A DNA stretch of 47,997 nucleotides from assembly GCA_009779845.1 (NCBI GenBank), contig WRBE01000017.1, forward strand, positions 1 through 47,997. Reading direction: 5' to 3'. Below the pieces are notes generated by a model that worked only from the letters and a program-made list of their open reading frames with translations, was not told where the DNA came from and did no database searches. Each line of letters opens with the position of its first letter. The stretch's first letter is position 1. This document shows, piece by piece, positions 24,614 through 32,188 of the stretch. Position numbers and translations under genes: made by a program. Origin of the DNA: Oscillospiraceae bacterium. Its GTDB lineage: Bacteria; Bacillota; Clostridia; Oscillospirales; Oscillospiraceae.

Positions 24614-25051
24614 GGCCGAAGGGTAAATCTATACTGTTTGATATTCGACTTGATGCTTTCACCAGTGAAAAGTCAATTGTGATATCAGACAAATCTGTGA
24701 CAGGTTTTTTCGCTATTTTTCCTATAAAATTCGATTTTTTCGACAAAGGAAAAATGAAAAACGTTACCATAATTTTGGGTATGAACAGGTACTACAAATA
24801 GTTAACCACATTATCCACATAGTTTTCCACATCGGGTTCCTATTGGTAAATGCACAACACTTTCTTATTTCGTCAAAAAATAGGAAGAGCGCAAACGAAT
24901 TTTTCTGTAAATATTTTTTGGTACATTAGGTGACATAACACATTTTTCGCCATGAGAGCCGGAAAAACGTGCAAAGTCGCCCAGAGTCGCCGGGATTAGA
25001 GCGATCTCTCCAAACCAATACATTGTCGCAACGACATAGAAAGAAAAAGCG
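24614..25051. other. AT-rich intergenic region with three DnaA-box-like 9-mers
   Basis: No gene is visible here. TTAACCACA (24802-24810), TTATCCACA (24811-24819) and TTTTCCACA (24823-24831) are three same-orientation 9-mers; the middle one matches the DnaA-box consensus TTATNCACA exactly and the others differ at one or two positions. AT-rich tracts flank them on both sides (about 24690-24780 and 24855-24950). This could be a DnaA-binding regulatory or titration site or a replication-linked element. dnaA, dnaN and gidA are absent, so oriC is not supported by gene context. Confidence 0.5.
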
Positions 25052-25080
25052 TTGTAATTGTCTGGGAAAAATGGTATACT
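25052..25080 (+). promoter_or_regulatory. Promoter for transketolase genes
   Basis: TTGTAA (25052-25057) and TATACT (25075-25080) are 17 bp apart, about 50 bp upstream of the transketolase start. Confidence 0.75.
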
Positions 25081-25130
25081 TTATTTTGGACTGCACCAAA
25101 CGCAGATTAAAGGACATAGGAGAGTGAATT

Positions 25131-25967
25131 ATGCCAAGCATTCCAGAAACAAAACTTGCCGAGATAAAGGATATGTGCGGACAGATGCGGCTTGACCTGA
25201 TCAAGCTGTTGCACAGTATCCAAACCGGGCACCCCGGCGGATCGTTGTCCGTATGTGAAATTTTGGCCACGCTATACTTCGGTATCGGCAACGTGGATCC
25301 GAAGAATCCGAAATGGGAAGGGCGGGACAGAATCGTCCTGACCAAAGGCCATGCGGCGCCTATGCTGTACTTTATGTTAGCAGAGAAGGGTTTTTTCCCG
25401 AAAGAAGAACTCAAAACATTACGCCAAATCAACTCCATCCTGCAAGGGCATCCTTGCAGCAAGACGACACCGGGAGTTGAGGTGTCCACCGGGCCATTAG
25501 GCACCGGCTTGTCTGCGGCGGTGGGAATGGCCATGTCGTTGAAGTTAGACAAAAATCCGGCCATGGTCTATGCAATTGTGGGCGATGGGGAGCTCAATGA
25601 AGGTACGGTTTGGGAGGCGCTTATGAGCGCATCTAAATTTAAACTAGACAACCTGATTACTATCGTGGATCAAAATGGCGTCCAATTAGACGGCACCTGT
25701 GAAGATATTATGCCCATGGGTGACATCGGCGCAAAATTTGCGGCCTTTGGCTGTGAAGTGCTGACCTGTGACGGTCATGATATCGCAAACATTTTTGACA
25801 CCATTGAGAAAGCAAAAACCATAAAAGGAAAGCCTGTGGCCATTTTGGCAAACACGGTAAAAGGCAAAGGCGTGTCCTTCATGGAGGGCAAGAGTGCGTG
25901 GCATGGCGCACCCATCGGGAAAGAGCATTTTGATGAGGCCATGCGTGAATTAGGAGGGAAGGCATAA
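25131..25967 (+). CDS. Transketolase, N-terminal subunit
   Basis: This 278-residue thiamine-diphosphate-binding half of a split transketolase moves two-carbon units in the pentose phosphate pathway. Motifs are IQTGHPGGSLSVCEILATLY, DRIVLTKGHAAPMLYFML, STGPLGTGLSAAVGMAMS, and the ThDP/Mg motif GDGELNEGTVWEALMSASKF-KLDN. The C-terminus KSAWHGAPIGKEHFDEA fits the split type common in Clostridia and archaea. AGGAGAG lies before the ATG. Its stop overlaps the start of the next gene by 1 bp (TAATG), so the two subunits are translated in equal amounts. Confidence 0.96.
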   Translation: MPSIPETKLAEIKDMCGQMRLDLIKLLHSIQTGHPGGSLSVCEILATLYFGIGNVDPKNPKWEGRDRIVLTKGHAAPMLYFMLAEKGFFPKEELKTLRQINSILQGHPCSKTTPGVEVSTGPLGTGLSAAVGMAMSLKLDKNPAMVYAIVGDGELNEGTVWEALMSASKFKLDNLITIVDQNGVQLDGTCEDIMPMGDIGAKFAAFGCEVLTCDGHDIANIFDTIEKAKTIKGKPVAILANTVKGKGVSFMEGKSAWHGAPIGKEHFDEAMRELGGKA

Positions 25968-26899
25968 TGGCGAAAACAATTCGGGAAGCATACGGGGAAG
26001 CCTTAGTCGAGTTCGGGGCAGATAATCCCCGCATTGTGGTATTAGATGCGGATTTATCCGGTTCTACCAAGTCCGGTATTTTCGGGAAAAAATATCCAGA
26101 GCGATTTTTTAACCTAGGGATTGCCGAGGCCAACATGGTAGGTGTAGCCGCCGGGATGGCGTCAGAAGGTAAGATTCCGTTTATTAACACCTTTGCGGCC
26201 TTTTTGGTTACCATGGGCCTAATCGGAGCGCGGGCTTATGGCTCGTACTCCAATTTGAACATGAAATTCATGGGCGCATATACCGGTCTGTCGGATGCGT
26301 ATGACGGCCCCACCCATCATACGTTAGAGGACATTGCAATCATGCGGGCCCTGCCCAACTTCCAAGTGTTTGCGGCATCTGATGCCAGCAATGCCAGATG
26401 GCTCACTAAAAACGCTATTGAGGTAGAGGCACCCATGTATATTCGCCTTTCCAGAGGGTCTGTGCCGGACTTATACGCTCCCGACGAGAAGTTTGAAGTC
26501 GGCAAGGGCAAGATTCTTCGTGAGGGAACAGATGCCACCATTATCTCCTGTGGTATTGTTTTGCACGAGGCCGTCAAAGCGGCAGAAATCTTAGCGGGAC
26601 AAGGGGTTAATGTGCGGGTGGTGGATATGTTCAGCATCAAACCCATTGACAAAGAGTTGATTTTAGACAGTGCTGCGAAGACCAAGTTCATCGTCACCGC
26701 AGAAGAGCACAGCATCGTCGGCGGCCTCGGTGGCGCAGTAGCGGAAGTGTTGACGGAAGCTGGCGCGTCTGTGAAACAGGCCTTTGTGGGGTTGAATGAC
26801 ACCCATGCCGAGACCGGTGATTATGGGAAGCTGTTTCAAAAGTACGGTTTGGACGCTGATGCCATTGTTCGCAAGACATTGGCGGGGTTAGGGAAGTAA
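25967..26899 (+). CDS. Transketolase, C-terminal subunit
   Basis: This 310-residue partner of the gene before it carries the pyrimidine-binding and C-terminal domains. Motifs are VVLDADLSGSTKSGIFGKKY, the FFNLGIAEANMVGVAAGMAS region with the conserved Glu that activates the thiamine cofactor, TGLSDAYDGPTHHTLEDIAI, and SCGIVLHEAVKAAEIL in the C-terminal domain. The last portion (VGLNDTHAETGDYGKLFQKY) is normal. It overlaps the N-terminal gene by 1 bp. The transcript runs toward the modular palindromic repeat beginning about 100 bp after the stop. Confidence 0.96.
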   Translation: MAKTIREAYGEALVEFGADNPRIVVLDADLSGSTKSGIFGKKYPERFFNLGIAEANMVGVAAGMASEGKIPFINTFAAFLVTMGLIGARAYGSYSNLNMKFMGAYTGLSDAYDGPTHHTLEDIAIMRALPNFQVFAASDASNARWLTKNAIEVEAPMYIRLSRGSVPDLYAPDEKFEVGKGKILREGTDATIISCGIVLHEAVKAAEILAGQGVNVRVVDMFSIKPIDKELILDSAAKTKFIVTAEEHSIVGGLGGAVAEVLTEAGASVKQAFVGLNDTHAETGDYGKLFQKYGLDADAIVRKTLAGLGK

Positions 26900-27002
26900 G
26901 GTGTAAGCAAGTTGGTATGTGGCAGGCGCACTCATGGGGGTGCGTCTGTTTTTTTATTGTTTTGTACTCTTGTGGGGGGGGATGTGTCCTTGTGTGTCCT
27001 GT

Positions 27003-27372
27003 GCCCTTGACCTTCTTCCTTTCGGCGTTGCCGTCGAGGGTTTCTTGGCACAAGCCAAGAGCTTGTTATGTCCTGCCGGACAGGCCTTCTTTGCCGTTTC
27101 GCAAAGAAGCAAAAGAAACACAAGGGCTGCGCCCCTGTGTACCCGCTAAGGTCAAGGGCAGAGTGACGACGGTTTTGCACCTTATACTCCGTACTGGTGT
27201 CAAAGCCCTCTAGCCGGATGTAATAGTACTCGGAACTCCAATGGTCAAGGGCGGTGGTGCCCGGACTTCTGGTAGGTGAGCATTGTCGCCAGTGCGGAGA
27301 ATAACCTCTACCTTTGCCCTTGACCTTGCGGGTACATAGGGGCGCAGCCCCTATGTTTCTTTTGCTTCTTTG
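27003..27372. repeat. Modular palindromic repeat, copy 1
   Basis: This non-coding element is bounded by an inverted module: 27102-27146 and 27328-27372 are 45-bp arms with only a few mismatches. The left arm extends outward to about 27003 without an equivalent on the right. Internal blocks: block B (27148-27257), and block C inverted (27258-27327). Decamers GCCCTTGACC or GGTCAAGGGC mark nearly every boundary (27003, 27150, 27243, 27317). Blocks B and C recur, inverted, in copy 2 (46766-47352). No credible ORF lies inside. It is downstream of the transketolase gene. Confidence 0.85.
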
Positions 27373-27381
27373 ATATCGCTA

Positions 27382-27484
27382 TACAATGTACAACAGAAAA
27401 ATACAGCCTCGAAAATAGGAGTTAACCTACAACTATCAAAACCTCTATAGGCAAGGTACGAAAAGTATTCGTACCTTGTTTTTT
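27382..27484 (+). repeat. Conserved 3' flank of repeat copy 1, with terminator-like hairpin
   Basis: TACAATGTACAACAG (27382-27396) and TAACCTACA (27423-27431) recur after copy 2 with almost the same spacing (26 versus 25 nt). An 11-bp hairpin (27452-27462/27468-27478) followed by six T then ends the unit. From 27485 to about 27629 I see only AT-rich sequence. Confidence 0.7.
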
Positions 27485-27629
27485 GCTACGTACTAATTGC
27501 TTGTCGCTTTACTAATCAAACGCATCTATAAAACTCACATTGCCACAGTTAAATGTTCAGTTGCTCACCATACTTGAAGCATGAATAACGAAAACGCCGA
27601 AAATAAATGGATATATTTTAAAAAAATTG

Positions 27630-27659
27630 TTGACTTTGTAGATGTTTAGATGATATAGT
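27630..27659 (+). promoter_or_regulatory. Promoter for orphan gene at 27701
   Basis: TTGACT (27630-27635) and TATAGT (27654-27659) with 18-bp spacing lie about 40 bp before the ATG. Confidence 0.6.
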
Positions 27660-27700
27660 AGTATGGTCTATAATACATTACAAGTAAGGGAGTGGTTTTT

Positions 27701-28128
27701 ATGCGTTCAAGTAAGTATTGCCCCAAGCGTGTTGTCTGTTTGTTGAACATTTTACGCATTCGGATGAACTAGAGCCGTTGTGTCCAGAACTGGAGACAAG
27801 GATAAGACAGGATTTTCAAACCGTCTTTAACGATAACCTCGACAAAATTCGGATTGAGTCCTATTTGGGGACATATAACGGCAGTGTCGCTCTATATCTT
27901 GGCCTGGGCGTCCTAGATGTTGCATGGGAAGAAGAAGTTGCCGGCCATATATTTTTCTATCCGACTAATGAATGTATATTGGTTTGGAATGAGGGTGCGT
28001 TTTATACTCTATCGGGAAAAGGAGGTGGTTTCAGTATTATTTTGCCAAGTGCATATGAATTGGGCTTATTAACAGCAGAAGATATTGGTCATATCCATTT
28101 TCGTTTTGGACTTCTGATTCGGACTTAA
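27701..28128 (+). pseudogene. Orphan hypothetical gene, probable frameshift near start
   Basis: A good ribosome site (AAGGGAG) and ATG at 27701 start a frame that stops at about codon 24. The long frame (LPQACCLFVEHFTHSDELEP onward to 28128) lies one base off. Adding one C to the CCCC at 27721-27724 joins them as MRSSKYCPQACCLFVEH, giving about 142 residues. Alternatively translation starts at TTG 27718, but no ribosome site fits that. The protein is acidic in its first half and has short beta-like segments (GSVALYLGLGVLDV, HIFFYPTNECILVWNEGAFY). I recognise no domain. The neighbourhood is accessory: a repeat element on the left and a terminator on the right. Confidence 0.6.
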
Positions 28129-28207
28129 ATGACGGCTGGCAACGCGGCAGCTAAGCAGGTATCCAAGTCTGCACTGACCATTAAAGCACACAAAAAACCA
28201 GCCAAAA

Positions 28208-28243
28208 AACCGCCCTTGAGAGCATTTGCTCCCAAAGGCGGTT
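28208..28243 (-). terminator. Terminator of DUF3048 gene
   Basis: On the minus strand AACCGCCTTT pairs with AAGGGCGGTT and is followed by a TTTT run, 12 bp after the DUF3048 stop. Confidence 0.8.
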
Positions 28244-28254
28244 CCCTATTATCT

Positions 28255-29337
28255 TTAACGAAATGTAACGCTACCCATATTGCTATTGACAATATTGATA
28301 TAACTCTGTCCGATGCCAAGCTCCAACGGAAGCCCGTCCTCTAATGTAAACACAAACGGTGCATCATAACCGCCTTTACTCCAGCGGATGGGGATACCTT
28401 GGCCGCCGGAGAAGAAATATCCCTCGCCGCCCAGATTGAGGTCTACCATCAGTCTAGCGTCCGTATCCATGACACGGAAGCTAGCAAACAGAACCAGCAC
28501 ATTTGTCACAGAAAGTTGCTCTTCCACAGCGCCATCCATGTGGGGTGCGCCGTATTGGCTGACCAGATATCGTCCTGTAGTCGTATCAAACTCGAACTCG
28601 CCGGTCTTTTGATCAGAAAACCGAACCGATACCTCTTGTGCGCTGGTGCCACCCTCGGGGGTGCCATCCTCTACAAAGGCAAAGCCGCTGGTGAAGCCGG
28701 TCTCATGCTCACGGCGGAAGGGATAACGCTCCACGTTTTCTAATAGCAGTTCATCCGTGGTCATCATGGTGTGTTCCATGGCGACCCGCTGGCGGCGCTC
28801 TGGACACCTGAAAAACTCTCTGCCACTACCGCCTACACCGTCAATGCTGGACACGCCGCGACTCCAGATACCCTCAATGCCATCAGGACTGCCTCCGGCA
28901 TGGACATAGATGGCATCATGGGCTTGTATCGCATCTAAGAAATAGAGTCGTGCGCTACGAACTGGGCCAATCTCGCCAATCCCTTCTATATCTTGAAACA
29001 GGGCCAATAGACGAGTGATTCCGCCCTCTACCGGAAATTCATAGATAATCTCTGCCTGAGAAAGTCCGTGCTGCGGCAGGGCCGGTTGCAGATTATTAAT
29101 CGTCACCGCAAAGGGACGGTACTGGCTGATGTCCGTCTCTGTGAGTTCACCAGTCAATGGGTTGCGGTACCGAGTGTCAATGACAGGCTCTGGAGTCGGT
29201 TCTGGGGTTTCTACTACTACCGGGGTCGGTGTGGGTTCCAGTGTGGGTTCCGGCTCCGGCTCTTCTGCGCCGCTACAAGCCACTAGGAACAGGCTCAAAA
29301 CCAGCAGGGCAAAGGCCCCAAGTCGTTTTAATGTCAT
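28255..29337 (-). CDS. DUF3048-domain lipoprotein (YerB-like)
   Basis: This 360-residue lipoprotein has a signal peptide ending in lipobox LVAC (Cys21), then a Pro/Glu/Thr-rich linker (EPEPEPTLEPTPTP) that would span the cell wall. The DUF3048 N-terminal domain (about 55-200) includes RPFAVTINNLQPALPQHGLS, IYEFPVEGGITRLLALF and GPVRSARLYFLDAIQAHDAI. The C-terminal domain (about 225-355) includes PIRWSKGGYDAPFVF. This family includes Bacillus YerB, of unknown function. AAAAGGAG precedes the ATG at 29337. It diverges from the DUF4364 gene, with an inverted repeat around the -10 box in the shared region. No frameshift is present. Confidence 0.93.
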   Translation of the reverse strand: MTLKRLGAFALLVLSLFLVACSGAEEPEPEPTLEPTPTPVVVETPEPTPEPVIDTRYRNPLTGELTETDISQYRPFAVTINNLQPALPQHGLSQAEIIYEFPVEGGITRLLALFQDIEGIGEIGPVRSARLYFLDAIQAHDAIYVHAGGSPDGIEGIWSRGVSSIDGVGGSGREFFRCPERRQRVAMEHTMMTTDELLLENVERYPFRREHETGFTSGFAFVEDGTPEGGTSAQEVSVRFSDQKTGEFEFDTTTGRYLVSQYGAPHMDGAVEEQLSVTNVLVLFASFRVMDTDARLMVDLNLGGEGYFFSGGQGIPIRWSKGGYDAPFVFTLEDGLPLELGIGQSYINIVNSNMGSVTFR

Positions 29338-29419
29338 GATAAACTCCTTTTTTCTCTGTTTTCATAGCCTCCATTCTAACATTCTACCTTTTTCGTGTCA
29401 ACTGCTTTACCAAAACTGA

Positions 29420-29447
29420 AAAGTGTATTATAATAAAATTACACTTT
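29420..29447 (+). promoter_or_regulatory. Promoter with flanking inverted repeat
   Basis: AAAGTGTA (29420-29427) and TACACTTT (29440-29447) are perfect complements bracketing TATAAT (29429-29434), the likely -10 of the DUF4364 operon. The -35 (TTTACC at 29406) is poor, which fits a regulated promoter. Confidence 0.5.
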
Positions 29448-29472
29448 CCGACCACCTATAGGGAGCAGTGCA

Positions 29473-29997
29473 ATGGAACATGGATTCATCCACGAAAAAT
29501 TAGATATCAAAATTTTAATCCTGTTTATTCTAGGCAGACTGGGTGAACCGGTGGATATAGACACCCTTACCGACCTGACTTTTGTGGATGCAGGGATTGG
29601 CTATTTCGACTTTTCCGAATGCGTGGCCGAGTTGCTCAACACGGGGCATATTACAGAGACAGACGGCCGCCTTTCTATTACGGACAAGGGCTTGCGAAAC
29701 GGACAAGTAGCAGAGAGCCGTGTTCCCTACTCCGTCCGTCGTCGGGCAGAAAAAAAGACGGCGGCCCTAGTGAAAATTCAACGCCGCAACGCCATGGTAA
29801 AAGCGGAAAAAGAGAACCGCCTCGGCGGCGGACTCACTGTGGCCCTGTCCCTCAGTGACGGCCTGGGCGAGATTTTAAGCATGAATATCTACGCCGCCAA
29901 CGACACCCAAGCCACCGCCATGGTGGAGGCATTTACCAAACAAGCCGAGCAGATTTACGGCCAAGTGGTTGCACTTTTGGTGGACGAGCCGTCATGA
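29473..29997 (+). CDS. DUF4364 family protein
   Basis: This 174-residue protein starts MEHGFIHEKLDIKILILFIL. The first 70 residues look like a winged-helix fold (LDIKILILFILGRLGEPVDI through LLNTGHITETDGRLSITDKG), followed by a linker rich in Lys/Arg (RRRAEKKTAALVKIQRRNAM) and a C-terminal beta domain (GGGLTVALSLSDGLGEILSM). This is the DUF4364 family of Clostridia, a probable DNA-binding protein with no known target. GGGAGCAG is its ribosome site. The stop overlaps the GIY-YIG gene start (ATGA), so both are cotranscribed. Confidence 0.88.
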   Translation: MEHGFIHEKLDIKILILFILGRLGEPVDIDTLTDLTFVDAGIGYFDFSECVAELLNTGHITETDGRLSITDKGLRNGQVAESRVPYSVRRRAEKKTAALVKIQRRNAMVKAEKENRLGGGLTVALSLSDGLGEILSMNIYAANDTQATAMVEAFTKQAEQIYGQVVALLVDEPS

Positions 29998-30257
29998 CAG
30001 GGTATTTTGTCTATATCCTCCGCTGTGCTGACGGCACCTTGTATACCGGTTGGACCACAGATGTAGCGGCCCGGTTGGAGGCCCATAACAGGGGCCAAGG
30101 TGCAAAATATACCAGAGGCCGTGGCCCGTCGGTGCTGGTCTATCAGGAAACACTCCCGGATAAAACTGCCGCAATGCAGCGGGAGTATGTGATTAAGCGG
30201 CTCTCCCGGCGGGGAAAGCTGGCGTTGATTGCGGGGACAACGCAATTACTCCCGTAA
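29994..30257 (+). CDS. GIY-YIG nuclease-domain protein
   Basis: This 87-residue single-domain protein of the YhbQ/UPF0213 group has FVYILRCADGTLYTGWTTDV (the GIY-YIG core, here VYI...YTG), RLEAHNRGQGAKYTRGRGPS with the conserved Arg region, and AMQREYVIKRLSRRGKLALI with the catalytic Glu. Proteins of this size are often proposed to act in DNA repair, but activity is shown for few. The start overlaps the DUF4364 stop by 4 bp. Confidence 0.92.
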   Translation: MTGYFVYILRCADGTLYTGWTTDVAARLEAHNRGQGAKYTRGRGPSVLVYQETLPDKTAAMQREYVIKRLSRRGKLALIAGTTQLLP

Positions 30258-30351
30258 CCATCCGCCTCGCCAGACAGCTCTGCGGCACTGCGGAACAAAA
30301 TCAAAAATTTTACGTCTTAATAGTATACAAACAAAACGAGGAGACGATAGT

Positions 30352-31074
30352 ATGAAAAGAATCATTTTACTGCTCGCCGCCGTCATGTTCCTGTTTGCCT
30401 TTGCAGGGTGCAGAGCGGAAGGCCCCAGAGAACCTCACGTAACCCCCGCCCCAGTGGCCACAGAACCGCCCGAGACAACAGATACAGATACTCAAGAAGA
30501 ACCCTTGCCAGAAACACCAGCATTTATGAGTTTTACTGGCACAATCACAGAAATCAGCCCCTTTTACGGCGGGACTGAAGACACGGTTTTAGTCAACGTA
30601 GCAAACGAAACCACCAGCACAAACTTCATCGTTGGCCCAGAAACTGTACTTGTCATGGACGGGGAGCTGGAAGTAGGTGCAGAAGTCACCGGCTTTTACG
30701 ACACCTCACTCCTGACCGCTATGATTTATCCGCCCCAGCTTGGCGCAGTTGCGCTGACAGATCGTGACCATGGCGTCATGGTTGATCGTTTTGACGAAGC
30801 GCTCGTCAGTTATGATGGCACGCTACAAATCAACCTTGGTGAGGACACGGTAATTCTCCTACAAGACGGCACAGCGTTTTATGAGCCGAGTGCCGAGACG
30901 CTTGCACATCGCGCTATGGTTGTTGTGTATGATATTTCGACTCGCTCTATCCCCGCACAGACGACACCAGAGACGGTGATTGTCCTGTTTGAACGTGCCG
31001 AGCATCCGATGCTCTTCTTGACAGAGGAAGAGCTTGCTGGGCTGGAGTATCCGGGAGATCATGTAGAGCAATAG
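30352..31074 (+). CDS. Predicted lipoprotein, function unknown
   Basis: This 240-residue protein has signal peptide MKRIILLLAAVMFLFAF and lipobox AGC (Cys20). The ATG at 30352 follows CGAGGAGACG; an in-frame ATG at 30229 lies inside the GIY-YIG gene. After a Pro/Thr/Glu linker (about 22-55), the body is beta-rich: FTGTITEISPFYGGTEDTVL and TTSTNFIVGPETVLVMDGEL suggest an OB-like or small beta-barrel domain. The second half repeats a related pattern (YDGTLQINLGEDTVILLQDG). I see no catalytic motif. It may be cotranscribed with the genes before it, 95 bp away. Confidence 0.85.
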   Translation: MKRIILLLAAVMFLFAFAGCRAEGPREPHVTPAPVATEPPETTDTDTQEEPLPETPAFMSFTGTITEISPFYGGTEDTVLVNVANETTSTNFIVGPETVLVMDGELEVGAEVTGFYDTSLLTAMIYPPQLGAVALTDRDHGVMVDRFDEALVSYDGTLQINLGEDTVILLQDGTAFYEPSAETLAHRAMVVVYDISTRSIPAQTTPETVIVLFERAEHPMLFLTEEELAGLEYPGDHVEQ

Positions 31075-31146
31075 GAGAGTGCCAAGCGAGAAGGTATCTT
31101 GACCCTATGCAAAAAATTCGATAGAAATGCATTTTCGACATGCTGG

Positions 31147-31172
31147 GCTGACTATGGTATACTATAGTCAGC
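31147..31172 (+). promoter_or_regulatory. Inverted repeat bracketing the moaA -10 box
   Basis: GCTGACTAT (31147-31155) and ATAGTCAGC (31164-31172) are perfect 9-bp complements around GGTATACT, whose TATACT (31158-31163) is the probable -10. The -35 match (TTCGAC, 31134) is weak. This fits a repressor operator on the molybdenum-cofactor operon promoter. Confidence 0.5.
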
Positions 31173-31234
31173 TCTTATTTTACTCTACGAGAAGAGCGAT
31201 GAACCAGTCCCCATCCACACCCACAGGAGCTGTC

Positions 31235-32182
31235 ATGAAAGACCACCAAGGCCGGAGCATTCAATATCTGCGTCTCTCCGTCACCGACCAGTGTAACCTC
31301 AACTGTCGCTATTGTAGGCCGGAGGGCCATAGCACTCATAGCGGCACTCTTCTCACCCCGGCGGAATTGGAAGCCATTGGGGCGGCTGGGGTGCGCCTTG
31401 GCCTCACCAAGCTCCGGATTACCGGCGGCGAGCCGTTGCTCCGGTCGGATGTGTTAGAGATTACCCGCCGCCTAGCCGCCCTGCCGGGCGTGGAGGAGTT
31501 GGCGATGACCACTAATGGCCTACTTTTGGCAGATATGGCCGCATCCTTGCGTCAGGCGGGGCTGATGCGGGTCAATGTGAGCTTGGACAGCCTTGCCCCT
31601 GCGCAATTTTTTGCCCTCACCGGGGGCGGTGATTTGGCCGCCGTACTCCGTGGGCTAGATGCCGCCGAGCGTGCGGGGCTGGTACCCATGAAGCTAAATG
31701 TTGTACTCATGGGCGGGATAAACGAGGATAAAATCCCAGACTTCGTGGCCCTGACCAAGCATCGGCCTATCATTGTCCGATTTATCGAACTCATGCCCAT
31801 AGGCGAAAGTACCGCATTTGTTACAGAGCGGCTCGTCAGCAGTGATGCTGTATTGCACGCTTGTCCGGAACTGACCCCTGTCCCCGGTCGCCTGCAAGGT
31901 GTCGCCCGTGTATACCAATTGCCGAATGCCGTGGGCAAAGTGGGGCTGATTCGCCCCATGAGCCGCCATTTTTGCGGCCAGTGCAATCGGATTCGTGTAA
32001 CGGCGGACGGTAATGTAAAGCCCTGCCTTCACCACGAGGTGGAGACTTCTCTCCGGGGCCTCACAGGCGAAGGACTGGTGGCGGCCCTCAGGCAAGGCAT
32101 CCTCTCTAAGCCAGCGGGGCACACCATGACATCCCACCGACCCAGCAGGGCCGGGCGCAATATGCATCAAATTGGAGGCTAG
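31235..32182 (+). CDS. moaA: GTP 3',8-cyclase MoaA
   Basis: MoaA is the radical-SAM enzyme that, with MoaC, turns GTP into cyclic pyranopterin monophosphate, the first step of molybdenum-cofactor synthesis. The 315-residue protein has the SAM cluster motif CNLNCRYC, GITGGEP-type LRITGGEPLLRSDV, RVNVSLDSL, and the second cluster FCGQCNRIRVTADGNVKPCL, plus the C-terminal GG. ATG 31235 gives the family start MKDHQGRSIQYLRLSVTDQC and follows CAGGAG; two earlier in-frame ATGs (31127, 31199) would add a non-conserved leader. The next gene, moaC, is 6 bp downstream. Confidence 0.96.
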   Translation: MKDHQGRSIQYLRLSVTDQCNLNCRYCRPEGHSTHSGTLLTPAELEAIGAAGVRLGLTKLRITGGEPLLRSDVLEITRRLAALPGVEELAMTTNGLLLADMAASLRQAGLMRVNVSLDSLAPAQFFALTGGGDLAAVLRGLDAAERAGLVPMKLNVVLMGGINEDKIPDFVALTKHRPIIVRFIELMPIGESTAFVTERLVSSDAVLHACPELTPVPGRLQGVARVYQLPNAVGKVGLIRPMSRHFCGQCNRIRVTADGNVKPCLHHEVETSLRGLTGEGLVAALRQGILSKPAGHTMTSHRPSRAGRNMHQIGG

Positions 32183-32188
32183 ATTACC

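Noticed and set aside
24614-25051. Chromosomal origin oriC
   Set aside because: DnaA-like boxes are present, but dnaA, dnaN, recF, gidA and rpmH are absent, and gene directions show no switch here. Kept only as a DnaA-box cluster.
26917-27213. Open reading frames within repeat copy 1, both strands
   Set aside because: They have no ribosome sites, odd composition, and follow the palindromic arms rather than codon structure.
26900-27700. CRISPR array
   Set aside because: The repeats are long, few and inverted, not regular short direct repeats with spacers; no cas gene is present.
30229-30351. Extended start of the lipoprotein at 30352
   Set aside because: It would overlap the GIY-YIG gene and precede the signal peptide with a charged leader.
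31127-31234. Upstream in-frame starts of moaA
   Set aside because: The added residues do not match the family and would run through the promoter; ATG 31235 has the better context.
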